Assembly: GCA_964462515.1 (NCBI GenBank)
Contig: CAYWXK010000022.1
Span: 3,557 to 67,556, forward strand
Length of the DNA stretch: 64,000 nt
From: CAYWXK01 sp964462515
Lineage (GTDB): Bacteria; Planctomycetota; Phycisphaerae; Sedimentisphaerales; Anaerobacaceae
Direction of reading: 5' to 3'
Below are positions 44,201 to 52,282 of the stretch, in pieces. The notes beneath the pieces were generated by a model, which saw nothing but the letters and a program-made list of their open reading frames with translations, made no database searches and was not told the origin of the DNA. The position numbers and the translations under genes are program-made. The first letter of the stretch is position 1. Every line of letters starts with the position of its first letter.

Positions 44201-46002
44201 TCAAGTGTTACGGTGTATCCTTCTTTGCGGCCAAGTATGCGGAATGCCTCCGGAGAACCAATAAAAGTGGATGGCTTCCCTTCCACAGGTTTTAGGCTGG
44301 TTAGCAGTTGATTTTCTTCTGCCACAACTGATGGCATATTTTTCTTTATATCCACCTCGGCGCACAGAACCAGCGGGCCGTGCATAAAGGCAAAGCGGCG
44401 CGGATTGTCGCGAAACGCTTCTGTGCGCAGGGTGAACGGCATTGAGATTTTCACAGTGTCGCCGCTTTTCCATTTTCGGGACAGGGTCAGGTAACTGCCG
44501 GGCGAGCTTTCTGAAGGTTCTTTCTTATCATTAATGGTAACCTGTAGCCCGGCGACCGCCCAATAGGGATGCCGAATATTCAAGTTCAGTTCCACAGGGT
44601 TTTTACAGGTAAATACGAGGCGAGTCGAGTCTTCCTGGGGGTATTTTGTTTCCTGCCGGATTTTAACACCCTTATCTTTCCATCTCAGTTCGGAGGCAAT
44701 GAAAAGGTTGAGGTATAAATTCTTGCTGCCATCGTGGAAATAGATGCTGCCGCCGTATTTGGCATGGTTTTCAACGCCGGTTCCGGTGCAGCACCAGAAG
44801 CAGTTTGCCTGGTCGCAATAGTTTTTCTGCGAGCCTGACCGCAGCGGTACATAGTAGCACATCATACCGGTCTGCGGGTTCTGCGAAGCAAGAATGTGGT
44901 TGTAGAGCGCCCGTTCGTAGTAATCGGCGTACTCGGCCTGCGGTTCCCAGCAGAACAAATGCCGTGTCAGTTTTAGCATATTGTAGGTATTGCAGGTCTC
45001 GGTAGTGTTCGGGCCGAGGGCTTCAGATAGTTTTTCCTTTGGCGAAAACATCTCGCCGTCGCTATTGCCGCCGATAACGTAAGAGCGTTCCTTGGTAACA
45101 ACGTTCCAGAAGTATGTAGCCATAGTATGAAGGTTGTCGTCAGCGGTCAGCTCATACTGGCGGGCTGCACCGATGACCTTTGGAAATTGCGTGTTGGCGT
45201 GCAGACCGGTGAGCTTATCCTCGCTTCTGGATAGCGGCTCTAAAACATCGCGGTGATTAAACCGCTGGGCAATCTTCAGATACTTTTCCTCGCCGGTCAG
45301 GGCATAGAGGTTTGCAAGCGCTTCATTCATTCCGCCATGCTCGTTACCTAACATTTTTTGCATCTGCTCATCTGTAAAGCGTGCGTTGCGGGCAATCACC
45401 CAGTCCGCGAACTTCCTGCACACCTCCAGCGCCTTTTTGTTGTTACAATAGACGGACATATCGAGCAGGCCAGCGTAAATTTTGTGCAGCGTGTAGTAAG
45501 GCGCCCATACTCTCTGCTGTTTCTCTACACGGTCGAAGAATTCCTCCGGATAGGCGCTTAGGTAACCTGTGCCGATTTTTTCCTGGCACTCGGCCAGGCC
45601 CGCCACGACGGCATTTGCCTTCTGCTTAAGCTGTTCATCGCCGGTGCTCGCATACATCAGAGCGCATGCCGTGAGATAATGCCCTACGAAGTGTCCCCTC
45701 AGCTCGCATTTCGGCTCTTCCCAGCCTCCATACGGCAAAGCCGTGGAAGGCAGACCTGCATTGACACGGAAATTGTGCAACAATCTATCCGTGTCCAGAC
45801 TGAGCAAATACTTACGGTCAAGCTCTTGAGCATGCTTGAATGGCCCATCTAAAAGCCGAACGTCTCGAAGGCCAAATGCATAAGCCTTGATGGGAATCTT
45901 ATTTCCTACCTTCAGGTTGCTGCTACCAAATTGAGGCACGTCCCCATATAGATTGGTTATCCCAGTAATTATAACAATCGCAATAATTAGACTTTTTCTC
46001 AT
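41218..46002 (-). CDS. Double DUF1680 protein (GH146-like plus GH127-like arabinofuranosidases) with accessory domains
   Basis: 1594 residues with AAGGA upstream and a signal peptide (to about NLYGD). Domain 1 (about 40-640) starts LRDVRLLDGPFKHAQELDRKYLL, as in GH146, with ETCNTYNMLKL and a CWCC-type cysteine site (CFWCCTGTG). A DUF6805-like beta domain follows (about 650-790; NWRHATDGGWFSWEVRI). Domain 2 (about 805-1470) is closer to GH127 (VTDEFWSARLETN, ETCAAIAKAF, FDCACCPSN). In GH127/146 these Cys and Glu residues bind zinc and give the Cys nucleophile. The C-terminus (about 1490-1594) looks like an F5/8-type sugar-binding domain. Predicted to remove beta-L-arabinofuranose from plant glycans. 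Two such domains in one chain is rare. Confidence 0.88.
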   Translation of the reverse strand: MRKSLIIAIVIITGITNLYGDVPQFGSSNLKVGNKIPIKAYAFGLRDVRLLDGPFKHAQELDRKYLLSLDTDRLLHNFRVNAGLPSTALPYGGWEEPKCELRGHFVGHYLTACALMYASTGDEQLKQKANAVVAGLAECQEKIGTGYLSAYPEEFFDRVEKQQRVWAPYYTLHKIYAGLLDMSVYCNNKKALEVCRKFADWVIARNARFTDEQMQKMLGNEHGGMNEALANLYALTGEEKYLKIAQRFNHRDVLEPLSRSEDKLTGLHANTQFPKVIGAARQYELTADDNLHTMATYFWNVVTKERSYVIGGNSDGEMFSPKEKLSEALGPNTTETCNTYNMLKLTRHLFCWEPQAEYADYYERALYNHILASQNPQTGMMCYYVPLRSGSQKNYCDQANCFWCCTGTGVENHAKYGGSIYFHDGSKNLYLNLFIASELRWKDKGVKIRQETKYPQEDSTRLVFTCKNPVELNLNIRHPYWAVAGLQVTINDKKEPSESSPGSYLTLSRKWKSGDTVKISMPFTLRTEAFRDNPRRFAFMHGPLVLCAEVDIKKNMPSVVAEENQLLTSLKPVEGKPSTFIGSPEAFRILGRKEGYTVTLEPFYKMHGERRYIVYWDTFTPAQWQVKEEEDKAEMAKQKELEARTVDVVNPGEEQNERDHKLKGENTEAGQFGGRNWRHATDGGWFSWEVRILPDKPQELMVSYWGSDGGNRVFDILIDDTKLATQRLQNNRPGKFYDEVYSIAEDLTKGKQTVTVKFQAHSGAWAGGVFGLRVLKTGASEPNPLGNALRQAKAETKDQGSTGVSDYPLKAVPFKDVEVTDEFWSARLETNRKVTIPHTFKESERTGRISNFAKAGKMMEGKFEGIYFNDSDVYKIIEGASYSLAAHPDTELDKYLDDLIAKIAAAQEPDGYLYTARTLCGPDYMPPGGKERWSDIAGGHELYCLGHLFEAAAAHYQATGKKSLLDVATKAADLVCSVFNENGIRNPCGHQEIEIGLVKLYRGTGDEKYLRQARFFLEQRGRPEGHSLYGTYSQDHKPVAEQDEAVGHAVRACYMYSGMADIAALCGENAYIEALNKIWADVVGRKLYLTGGIGAAGGHEGFGPAYDLPNLIAYCETCAAIAKAFWNHRMFLLTGDARYIDVFERVLYNGLISGVSLDGKSFFYPNPLESDGRHRRSGWFDCACCPSNIPRFIPQIPGYVYAVRGDELFVNLFIAGRGKVRMNDQVVTVKQETRYPWDGNIKLTIEPDKDSQEFTVLVRVPGWSRNEVVPSVSARPSLDGGDLYRFFEQSKETTAININGTPVKYETQKGYASIRRNWNKGDVIEIVLPMPVRRIVSDEKIVDNTGKVALQRGPIVYCLEWLDVKDGHVVNLLLPDDAAISTKFELDLLGGVQVLKFEADSLAWAKKQQEIKRERVECTAIPYYAWAHRGPGEMAVWLARIESAARPLPAPTIASNSKATASGGDPKALNDQREPRSSGDHSNRFLHWWPHKGTKEWVQYDFQKPAKVSAVEIYWFDDTGRGECRLPKSWQLLYRENDQCKPVENPSGYGCEGDRYNRTTFEPIVTDGLRIEVQLPQDFSAGIHEWRVEEVEQK

Positions 46003-46073
46003 TTGACTATCCTTTTCAAAAAAGATTATTCACTCCTTTTTACACAACGTAACTTTGTTTTGTCTATTCCAGT

Positions 46074-48434
46074 TTAGAATCCCGAATGTTCCGTGCGCGA
46101 AATAATTTCATTTTGCAGTTCAGCGGGCAGGTCACAGAAATAGTCACTATAGCCGGCAACACGGACAATCAGGTCACGGTAATTCTCCGGATTTGCCTGG
46201 GCATTGCGAAGAGTTTCTGCGCTGACTACGTTGAACTGGACGTGATGGCCGTCCATTTTGAAGTAAGTCCGAATTAAGTGCGACCACTTGTCCAGGGCCT
46301 CTTCGCCGGCCAGTATCGAGGGAGAAAACTTCATATTCAATAGTGCGCCGCCGGTTTTGATGTGGTCCATCTTGCCGGCAGACTTGAAGACGGCAGTCGG
46401 GCCTCGATGGTCTCTCCCCTGAACAGGAGAGATGCCTTCCGAAAGCGGCAGTCCGGCCTTACGGCCGTCCGGCATTGCGCCTGTGATGGAACCGAAGTAA
46501 ATATGGCAGGTGGTAGGAAGCATTTCCATTCGATGTTGCCCGCCTTTGGTGTTTGGCCTGCCGTCAATTTCCTCAAAGCAGGCGTTAAATATCTTCACCA
46601 TAATATCATCGGCATAATCGTCATCGTTGCCGTATTTATGAGTGCGGTTGACTAATCTCTGCCGAAGTGGCTCTTGACTCTCGAAGTTCTCATCCATCGC
46701 TTTAACCAGATCAGCGAGAGATATTACTTTAGTGTCAAACACTATTTCCTTAATCGCAGAAAAGCTGTCGGTTATGCTGCCGATACCGACAAGCTGGATA
46801 AAGGTGTTATTGTATCTTGCGCCGCCGTTGTTGTAGTCCTTTCCTTTTCGGATGCAGTCATCAATCAGTACCGAAAGGAAAGGCGCCGGCATCAAATCGG
46901 CGAACATTCGCTCGACAATTCTGTTGCCGCGAATCTTGATATCAATAAAGTGTTGTAACTGCTGCCTGTAGGCGTTGAAAAGCTGGTCGAAGCTCTGGAA
47001 TCTTTCAAGTGTGCCGGTTTTCAGACCCAATTGTTTTCCCGTGCGGGGATCGATGCCGTTATTAAGGGTGATTTCCAGGACTTTTACAAGATTGAAGTAG
47101 CCCGTTAAGATATAGGCCTCTTTGCCGAACGCGCCTACTTCTACGCAGCCGCTGCAGCCGCCGGCGCGGGCGTCTTCGAGAGTTTTGCCCTGCCGGATTT
47201 GTTCGGCGACGACGCTGTCGGCATTAAATACCGATGGGAAACCATAGCCTTTGCGGATTACGCGCAGGGCGTGCTTGAAAAAGTCATCAGGAGTCTTTCG
47301 CGAAAGCTGGATGTTTGTGCTCGGCTGCAACAGGTGCATTTCGTCCACAATATCTAATAGCAGATAGGAAATCTCATTTACAGCGTCAGAGCCGTCCGGA
47401 AGCATCCCCCCAAGGTTGATGTTGGCAAAGTCGGTGTAGGTTCCGCTTTCGGCAGCGGTAACACCCACTTTGGGCGGTGCCGGATGGTTATTGAATTTTA
47501 TGAAAAAACACTCAAGTAGTTCTCTTGCCCTTTCCGGAGTGAGTGTGCTGTCTTCCAATCCTTTCACGTAGAATGGATAAAGATGCTGGTCGAGGTGCCC
47601 CGGATTAAAAGAATCCCAGCCGTTCAGTTCGGTGATGACGCCGAGATGGCAGAACCAGTAGTATTGCAGTGCCTCATAGAAATCACGCGGTGCGTGGGCA
47701 GGGACATAACTACAAATATCTGCAATCTTTTCGAGCTCCGCCTTTCGTTTCGGATTCGGCTCTTGCTCGGCTAGTTCACGGGCCAACTGTGCGTGGCGTT
47801 CTGCAAAAAGAATTACAGCGTCGCAGGCAATTGCCATTGCTTTAAGCTGTTCGCGCTTAGTGTATGCCTCGCTGTCATTTAGAAAGTCTAATCTGGCGAT
47901 TGACTCGGCAATTTCATTTTTGAAATCCAGCATTCCTTTGTGATAGATTTTATCATCGAGGACTGTGTGGCCGGGGGCGCGCTGCTCCATAAACTCGGTG
48001 AACATACCAGCGCGGTAAGAATCCTGCCATTCCTGCGGAAGCTCTTGAAAAAGTTTGGCTCGGATACTGCGCTCTTTCCAGTAAGGGATGATTTTTTCAG
48101 AGTAAAGCTTAAAGCACTCATCATCCACCAAGTAATTGGTCTTTGGTCGTGAGTTTAGAATCCGCAGGTCCTCCAGACTGTGACAGGTCAGTTCAGGATA
48201 AGTGGGTGCCTCTTTAGGTTGTGGGCCGCGTTCGCCGACAATTAGCTCATCTTTTCCAAGAAAGATTGTCTTGTTCTGCACCAGATAATAAAAGGACATC
48301 GCCCGCATAACCGGCACCGAATATTTGCCTTCATTGGCCTGATAGAAATCCGTCAGCAAATTTGCGCGTTCCGGCGATATACTGGGCACCGCATCAAGGC
48401 TTTCCTGCCTTAATCTATAAGTTCTTTCATTCAT
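46074..48434 (-). CDS. Glycyl radical enzyme, dehydratase type (HypD-like)
   Basis: 786 residues. The C-terminal radical site RVAGYSDYF has its Gly at 761. The active-site loop reads GGCSGCVEVGAFGKEAY, with Cys430 and Glu432. The GCVE form with a general-base Glu marks the dehydratase branch (glycerol, propanediol, choline and hydroxyproline enzymes); classical pyruvate formate-lyase has adjacent Cys-Cys, which is missing. The extended loop is most like what I recall of trans-4-hydroxy-L-proline dehydratase, but the substrate is an inference. Its activase lies 99 bases upstream. The enzyme is oxygen-sensitive, so the host lives at least partly without oxygen. A half palindrome (TAACGGGGTTAG) sits at the ribosome-site position. 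Confidence 0.88.
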   Translation of the reverse strand: MNERTYRLRQESLDAVPSISPERANLLTDFYQANEGKYSVPVMRAMSFYYLVQNKTIFLGKDELIVGERGPQPKEAPTYPELTCHSLEDLRILNSRPKTNYLVDDECFKLYSEKIIPYWKERSIRAKLFQELPQEWQDSYRAGMFTEFMEQRAPGHTVLDDKIYHKGMLDFKNEIAESIARLDFLNDSEAYTKREQLKAMAIACDAVILFAERHAQLARELAEQEPNPKRKAELEKIADICSYVPAHAPRDFYEALQYYWFCHLGVITELNGWDSFNPGHLDQHLYPFYVKGLEDSTLTPERARELLECFFIKFNNHPAPPKVGVTAAESGTYTDFANINLGGMLPDGSDAVNEISYLLLDIVDEMHLLQPSTNIQLSRKTPDDFFKHALRVIRKGYGFPSVFNADSVVAEQIRQGKTLEDARAGGCSGCVEVGAFGKEAYILTGYFNLVKVLEITLNNGIDPRTGKQLGLKTGTLERFQSFDQLFNAYRQQLQHFIDIKIRGNRIVERMFADLMPAPFLSVLIDDCIRKGKDYNNGGARYNNTFIQLVGIGSITDSFSAIKEIVFDTKVISLADLVKAMDENFESQEPLRQRLVNRTHKYGNDDDYADDIMVKIFNACFEEIDGRPNTKGGQHRMEMLPTTCHIYFGSITGAMPDGRKAGLPLSEGISPVQGRDHRGPTAVFKSAGKMDHIKTGGALLNMKFSPSILAGEEALDKWSHLIRTYFKMDGHHVQFNVVSAETLRNAQANPENYRDLIVRVAGYSDYFCDLPAELQNEIISRTEHSGF

Positions 48435-48439
48435 AAAAC

Positions 48440-48455
48440 TAACCCCGTTAGAAAT
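48440..48455. repeat. Half-copy of the GTTAGAAA element at the ribosome site of the glycyl radical enzyme gene
   Basis: AACCCCGTTAGAAATT on the plus strand reads AATTTCTAACGGGGTT on the coding strand, ending 5 bases before the ATG; GGGG may serve as the ribosome site. Confidence 0.5.
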
Positions 48456-48533
48456 TTTCCTTTTTGCGCCGTATTTTACAAGATTTTCATATACCCTGTT
48501 ATAGAACCCCGCATCGTATGGTGCAGGGGGGGG

Positions 48534-49523
48534 TTAACCTCCTATCCTGGTAATAACTCCCAAATCGCAGAATTTTTGTCTTACCTTTTCCAGGTTCTCA
48601 GGTGATGGGTCAGGGACACTTTCCAGGCGATACGTCTGCCGTAGGCGTTTGAATTTGAAAATTGCGGTTCTATGATACGGCAGCAGGTTGACCTGGCGAA
48701 CAGCGGGAATGGATGCGGCAAATTTAGCCGTCGCCTCTAAATTTTCATCATCATCGTTAACGCCTGGAATAATGGGCATCCGAATCCAGATATTATTATG
48801 GACGGCTCCTAATGCCTTCAGGTTCTCCAGAATCGAAATGTTGGAGACAGCCGTGTATTGGTGATGTTTGTCATCATTCATAATCTTGAGGTCATAAAGA
48901 AAAAGGTCCGTCAGAGGCGCCACAGACAGCAGGTATTCTCTTGAAGCATAGCCGCAGGTATCCACGGCGGTATGCACTCCACGCGCACGACAGGCTGCCA
49001 GCAGCTCTTTAAGGAAACTTATCTGTGCGAGCGGCTCACCGCCGGAAAAGGTAACACCTCCTCGAGAGTCGTCATAGAAAAGACGGTCTTTCAAGACCTC
49101 TGTTACGACTTCTGCAACGGTCATACGTTTGCCGATTATTTGCCTGGCGCCGGCGGGGCAGGCAGTTGCACAGGCGCCGCACAAAGTGCACCCCGCACCA
49201 ATTGAACTTTCGACCTCGGTTTTCTTACTGGTGTTACGGTCAGCTTTTATCGAGCGGTCAATCCCTCGACTCTGCTCGGGATGGTGAGCCTGTCGAACCA
49301 TTGGTGCGGCATCGGCAGAGCCGGTGGGGCAAGATTTCCGGCAGCTTCCACAAGAAATACAGCGGCCCTCAAAAACGACTATCTGGGGCTGGGATGAAAG
49401 ACCTTCCGGATTATGGCACCACAAGCAGCGCAAAGGGCAGCCCTTCAAAAATACTGTGGTGCGTATTCCAGGGCCGTCGTGGATGGAATACTTTTGTATA
49501 TTCATAATCAATCCACTTTCCAT
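48534..49523 (-). CDS. Glycyl radical enzyme activase with a palindromic-element peptide in its ferredoxin insert
   Basis: 329 residues. The radical SAM cluster motif CPLRCLWC is at 29-36, behind IHDGPGIRTTVFLKG. An inserted bacterial ferredoxin domain binds two more 4Fe-4S clusters: CISCGSCRKSCPTG (55-68) and CTLCGACATACPAG (112-125). Between them, residues about 72-111 (AAPMVRQAHHPEQSRGIDRS and on to SSIGAG) are the in-frame translation of a 119-base palindromic element; relatives have a shorter linker here. GGVTFSGGEPL and the C-terminal barrel are intact. It makes the glycyl radical on the enzyme encoded downstream. All cluster cysteines remain, so activity is plausible despite the insert. 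Confidence 0.92.
   Translation of the reverse strand: MESGLIMNIQKYSIHDGPGIRTTVFLKGCPLRCLWCHNPEGLSSQPQIVVFEGRCISCGSCRKSCPTGSADAAPMVRQAHHPEQSRGIDRSIKADRNTSKKTEVESSIGAGCTLCGACATACPAGARQIIGKRMTVAEVVTEVLKDRLFYDDSRGGVTFSGGEPLAQISFLKELLAACRARGVHTAVDTCGYASREYLLSVAPLTDLFLYDLKIMNDDKHHQYTAVSNISILENLKALGAVHNNIWIRMPIIPGVNDDDENLEATAKFAASIPAVRQVNLLPYHRTAIFKFKRLRQTYRLESVPDPSPENLEKVRQKFCDLGVITRIGG
49191..49309. repeat. Palindromic element copy D, GCACCAAT family, in frame inside the activase gene
   Basis: 119 bases between CCCCGCACCAATTGAAC and CCATTGGTGCGG, inverted relative to copies A and C. The core GGTTCGACAGGCTCACCAT and GAGTCGAGGGATTG match them. It keeps the frame open and encodes about 40 residues. 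Confidence 0.9.
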
Positions 49524-49635
49524 TGCTTTCTGCCCCGACCTTGCCTCTTTGGTAATTTTAGTTTTCCTGCTTCCATTCTCTTCGGTATCGACCGTTCCTT
49601 CCCAAAGTATATATCATCTGACGGCCTTAACGCAA

Positions 49636-49706
49636 GCCCCGTTAGAAAAGATTCATCCTTCGTAGTTCCTACTGCGGAGAAGGAAAGGCGTTTTTCTAAC
49701 AGGGCA
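49636..49706. repeat. Palindromic element, GTTAGAAA family, before polX
   Basis: GCCCCGTTAGAAAAG and TTTTTCTAACAGGGC are near-perfect inverted ends 71 bases apart overall; the interior contains a second stem (CCTTCGTAGTTCC/GGAGAAGG region). Confidence 0.75.
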
Positions 49707-49716
49707 AGCATTATTG

Positions 49717-49800
49717 CCCCGCCCCAATTGACCGTGGAGGAGTGTGAGATTCATCGGACGGGAAAACCCATCGCTCTCGAGTGAACAATTGGGGCGGGGC
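49717..49800. repeat. Palindromic element E, GCACCAAT-like short form, before polX
   Basis: Perfect 15-bp inverted ends GCCCCGCCCCAATTG and CAATTGGGGCGGGGC enclose 54 bases. It lies 10 bases after the GTTAGAAA element, so the two families stand side by side. With it they fill most of the 335-base gap 49524-49858; the remainder shows nothing recognisable. Confidence 0.8.
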
Positions 49801-49858
49801 TGAAGCAAACGGTAAAATCCTCCTTTGATTTTACTGCCGCCCCGTTATAATCACGCTT

Positions 49859-51598
49859 ATGAAAAACGCCGTTCTAAGTGAGCTTTTTGAGCAGATGGCC
49901 GATATTATGGAAATCCTCGGCGAAGACCCCTTCCGCATCAATAGCTACCGCAAAGTAGCACGTGTTATCGGCGATATGGCAACTGATATTGAAGTGATGC
50001 TGGCAAGCGGCAAGCTCGCGGAGGTGTCAGGCATCGGAAAGTCGAGTCTTGCTAAAATTGAAGAATTCGTAAAGACAGGCACAATAACCGCCCACAAGCA
50101 GCTACTTACCAAAATCCCACCAACGCTGTTGGAACTGCTCACCGTCCCGGGCATAGGCCCAAAAGGCGTAAAGGCAGTCTATGAGAAGTTAAAAGTTACC
50201 ACGATAGCCGAACTAAAAAAAGTAATCCAGAGCGGTGCCCTTGCCCAGTTACCAGGCTTTGGCGATAAAAAGGCAGCGGCAATCGCAAAAGGCATCGAAT
50301 TTCTCGAAAAATCGACTGGCCGAATTCGCCTCGACCAGGCCCTCGAAGCAGCGGATATTGTTACCGGCTTCCTTCAGAATATCTCCGGCATCCAAAAAAT
50401 CCAGCCAGCCGGTTCGTTACGTCGTCGAGCCGAAACCATCGGCGATGTTGACATCCTTGTCGCAGCCTCTAAAAGAAAGGAAAAACCCAAAGAGATTGTG
50501 CAGGCATTTACAACCGCGCCGTTTGTCCAGGAAACTCTTGCATCAGGCCCCACAAAAGGTTCAGCGATTATCCAGATTGAAAATGTCCCTGTCCACGTCG
50601 ATGTCCGTGTCGTTCCGCAGGAAAGTTTTGGCGCCGCAGCACAATATTTTACCGGCTCAAAACAGCATAACGTCCGCCTGCGGGAAATCGCAGTCAAGGC
50701 AAAGTTGAAGCTGAATGAATATGGCTTATTTAGAGAGGAGAAAATGATTGCGGGGCCGACCGAAGAGGAAATCTATCAAAAGCTCGGCCTCGATTATATC
50801 AACCCACTTTTGCGCGAAGACCGCGGCGAGGTCGAGGCAGCAAAGGCGCATTCATTGCCTGAATTGATTAAGTTCGAATATATAAAAGGTGACTTTCACA
50901 TCCATACAAACGCATCCGACGGCAACGCAAGTATATCCGAACTTGCTCAAGCCGCAAAAGATTTAGGTTACACATTCATCTGCATTACGGACCACTCAAA
51001 ATCATCGGCAATCGCCAATGGCCTGTCTGCCAAACAGCTCGCCCAGCAAATAGAACAAATCCGCAAATTCAATGAAAAGCTCAAAGGCATCAGCATCCTG
51101 GCTGGAAGCGAGGTTGATATTCTCGCTGATGGCTCTCTGGATTTCGATAACAAATTGCTGGCTGAGCTGGATTTTGTAATTGCTTCGATACATTCAGGCC
51201 TCTCCAGCCCGCGTGAGAAGGTAACCAGTCGAACACTAAAAGCGATGGATAATCCGTATGTCAACTGCATTGCTCACCCGACAGGCCGACTTATTGGGGA
51301 GCGCGAACCGATGGATATTGACATTGACGCGGTAATCAAGCACGCCGCGCAAACGCACACTGCCCTCGAAGTCAACGCAAACACATACCGCCTCGACCTC
51401 AAAGATACTCACTGCAAAATAGCAATCGAAGCAGGGGTTAAACTTGTCATTGGAACTGATGCGCACAATATCGCCAACCTTTCTTTGATGGGCTTCGGTG
51501 TCGCAACTGCCGCTCGTGGCTGGGCAACAAAAGCTGACATCCTAAATACCCTCTCACTGGAAAAAATCAAATCCTGGGCCAAAAACAAAAGACCGTGA
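49859..51598 (+). CDS. polX: DNA polymerase X with PHP 3'-5' exonuclease domain
   Basis: 579 residues, the standard length of bacterial PolX. Helix-hairpin-helix motifs (EVSGIGKSSLAKIEEF, TVPGIGPKGVKAVYEKL, QLPGFGDKKAAAI) fill the first 150 residues. The nucleotidyltransferase part has GSLRRRAETIGDVDILVAA with the paired catalytic Asp residues and a third in VHVDVRVV. The C-terminal PHP domain starts at GDFHIHTNASDG and includes ITDHS, AGSEVDIL and GTDAHN metal ligands. It fills gaps in base-excision or break repair. It begins a plus-strand series of nucleic-acid genes reaching rtcA. Confidence 0.95.
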   Translation: MKNAVLSELFEQMADIMEILGEDPFRINSYRKVARVIGDMATDIEVMLASGKLAEVSGIGKSSLAKIEEFVKTGTITAHKQLLTKIPPTLLELLTVPGIGPKGVKAVYEKLKVTTIAELKKVIQSGALAQLPGFGDKKAAAIAKGIEFLEKSTGRIRLDQALEAADIVTGFLQNISGIQKIQPAGSLRRRAETIGDVDILVAASKRKEKPKEIVQAFTTAPFVQETLASGPTKGSAIIQIENVPVHVDVRVVPQESFGAAAQYFTGSKQHNVRLREIAVKAKLKLNEYGLFREEKMIAGPTEEEIYQKLGLDYINPLLREDRGEVEAAKAHSLPELIKFEYIKGDFHIHTNASDGNASISELAQAAKDLGYTFICITDHSKSSAIANGLSAKQLAQQIEQIRKFNEKLKGISILAGSEVDILADGSLDFDNKLLAELDFVIASIHSGLSSPREKVTSRTLKAMDNPYVNCIAHPTGRLIGEREPMDIDIDAVIKHAAQTHTALEVNANTYRLDLKDTHCKIAIEAGVKLVIGTDAHNIANLSLMGFGVATAARGWATKADILNTLSLEKIKSWAKNKRP

Positions 51599-51734
51599 AC
51601 CAAAAATAGACTCGAAATTCGAAGCACAAAACAGATACGAATTACCCAAATCCAAACAAAATGTTTTGAAAATTCGAACATTTGAATTTAGAATTTGTTT
51701 CAGATTTCGATATTAGTATTTCGTGCTTATAGAT

Positions 51735-52277
51735 ATGTCACCTAAACCTGCTAAAATCCTTCTAACCGGCCTGCCGGGCTGTGGCAAAACAACAGCGGTT
51801 CTAAAAATTATCGACAGTCTCAAACACAAAAAGCTGGCAGGTTTCTATACGCAGGAGATTCGCGAAGCAAATTCCCGTAAAGGTTTCCAGTGGAAACGGC
51901 TCGATGGGCCAGAGGGAATTCTCGCTCACATCGATATCAAAAGTCCCTTTAAGGTCGGAAAATACCGTGTTGATGTTATCGGCTTTGAGAAATCAGTCGT
52001 GCCTGTTTTAGATTTTGATAGAACCGACACTGAGCTATTTGTTATTGACGAAATTGGTAAGATGGAATGTATGTCAGAGAAGTTTGTCGCTGCGGTTCGC
52101 AGACTTTTTGCATCCGAAAAGTCGGTATTAGCTACTGTGGCGCAGAAAGGCGCCGGCCTGATTTCCGAAATAAAAAGTTGTCCAGATACAAAACTATTTC
52201 ACCTGACGCATCAGAATCGTGATAAAATAATTGCTGAGATTTCACAAATCCTATCTTTTCTTAAAAAAGCCCCATAG
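51735..52277 (+). CDS. THEP1-type nucleoside-triphosphatase
   Basis: 180 residues from the ATG at 51735; a GTG at 51723 is possible but less likely. The P-loop GLPGCGKT is at 12-19, followed by the family segments GFYTQEIRE and VIDEIGKMECMSEKF (Walker B). THEP1 enzymes hydrolyse NTPs slowly and resemble nucleotide or polynucleotide kinases; their biological role is unclear. The stop is 5 bases before the DUF429 gene, so they are co-transcribed. Its place in a group with a Clp1-type kinase and RtcA suggests a nucleotide or RNA role. Confidence 0.88.
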   Translation: MSPKPAKILLTGLPGCGKTTAVLKIIDSLKHKKLAGFYTQEIREANSRKGFQWKRLDGPEGILAHIDIKSPFKVGKYRVDVIGFEKSVVPVLDFDRTDTELFVIDEIGKMECMSEKFVAAVRRLFASEKSVLATVAQKGAGLISEIKSCPDTKLFHLTHQNRDKIIAEISQILSFLKKAP

Positions 52278-52282
52278 ACATA

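Noticed and set aside
46074..48434. Pyruvate formate-lyase
   Set aside because: The adjacent Cys-Cys pair of PFL is missing; the loop has the GCVE dehydratase form.
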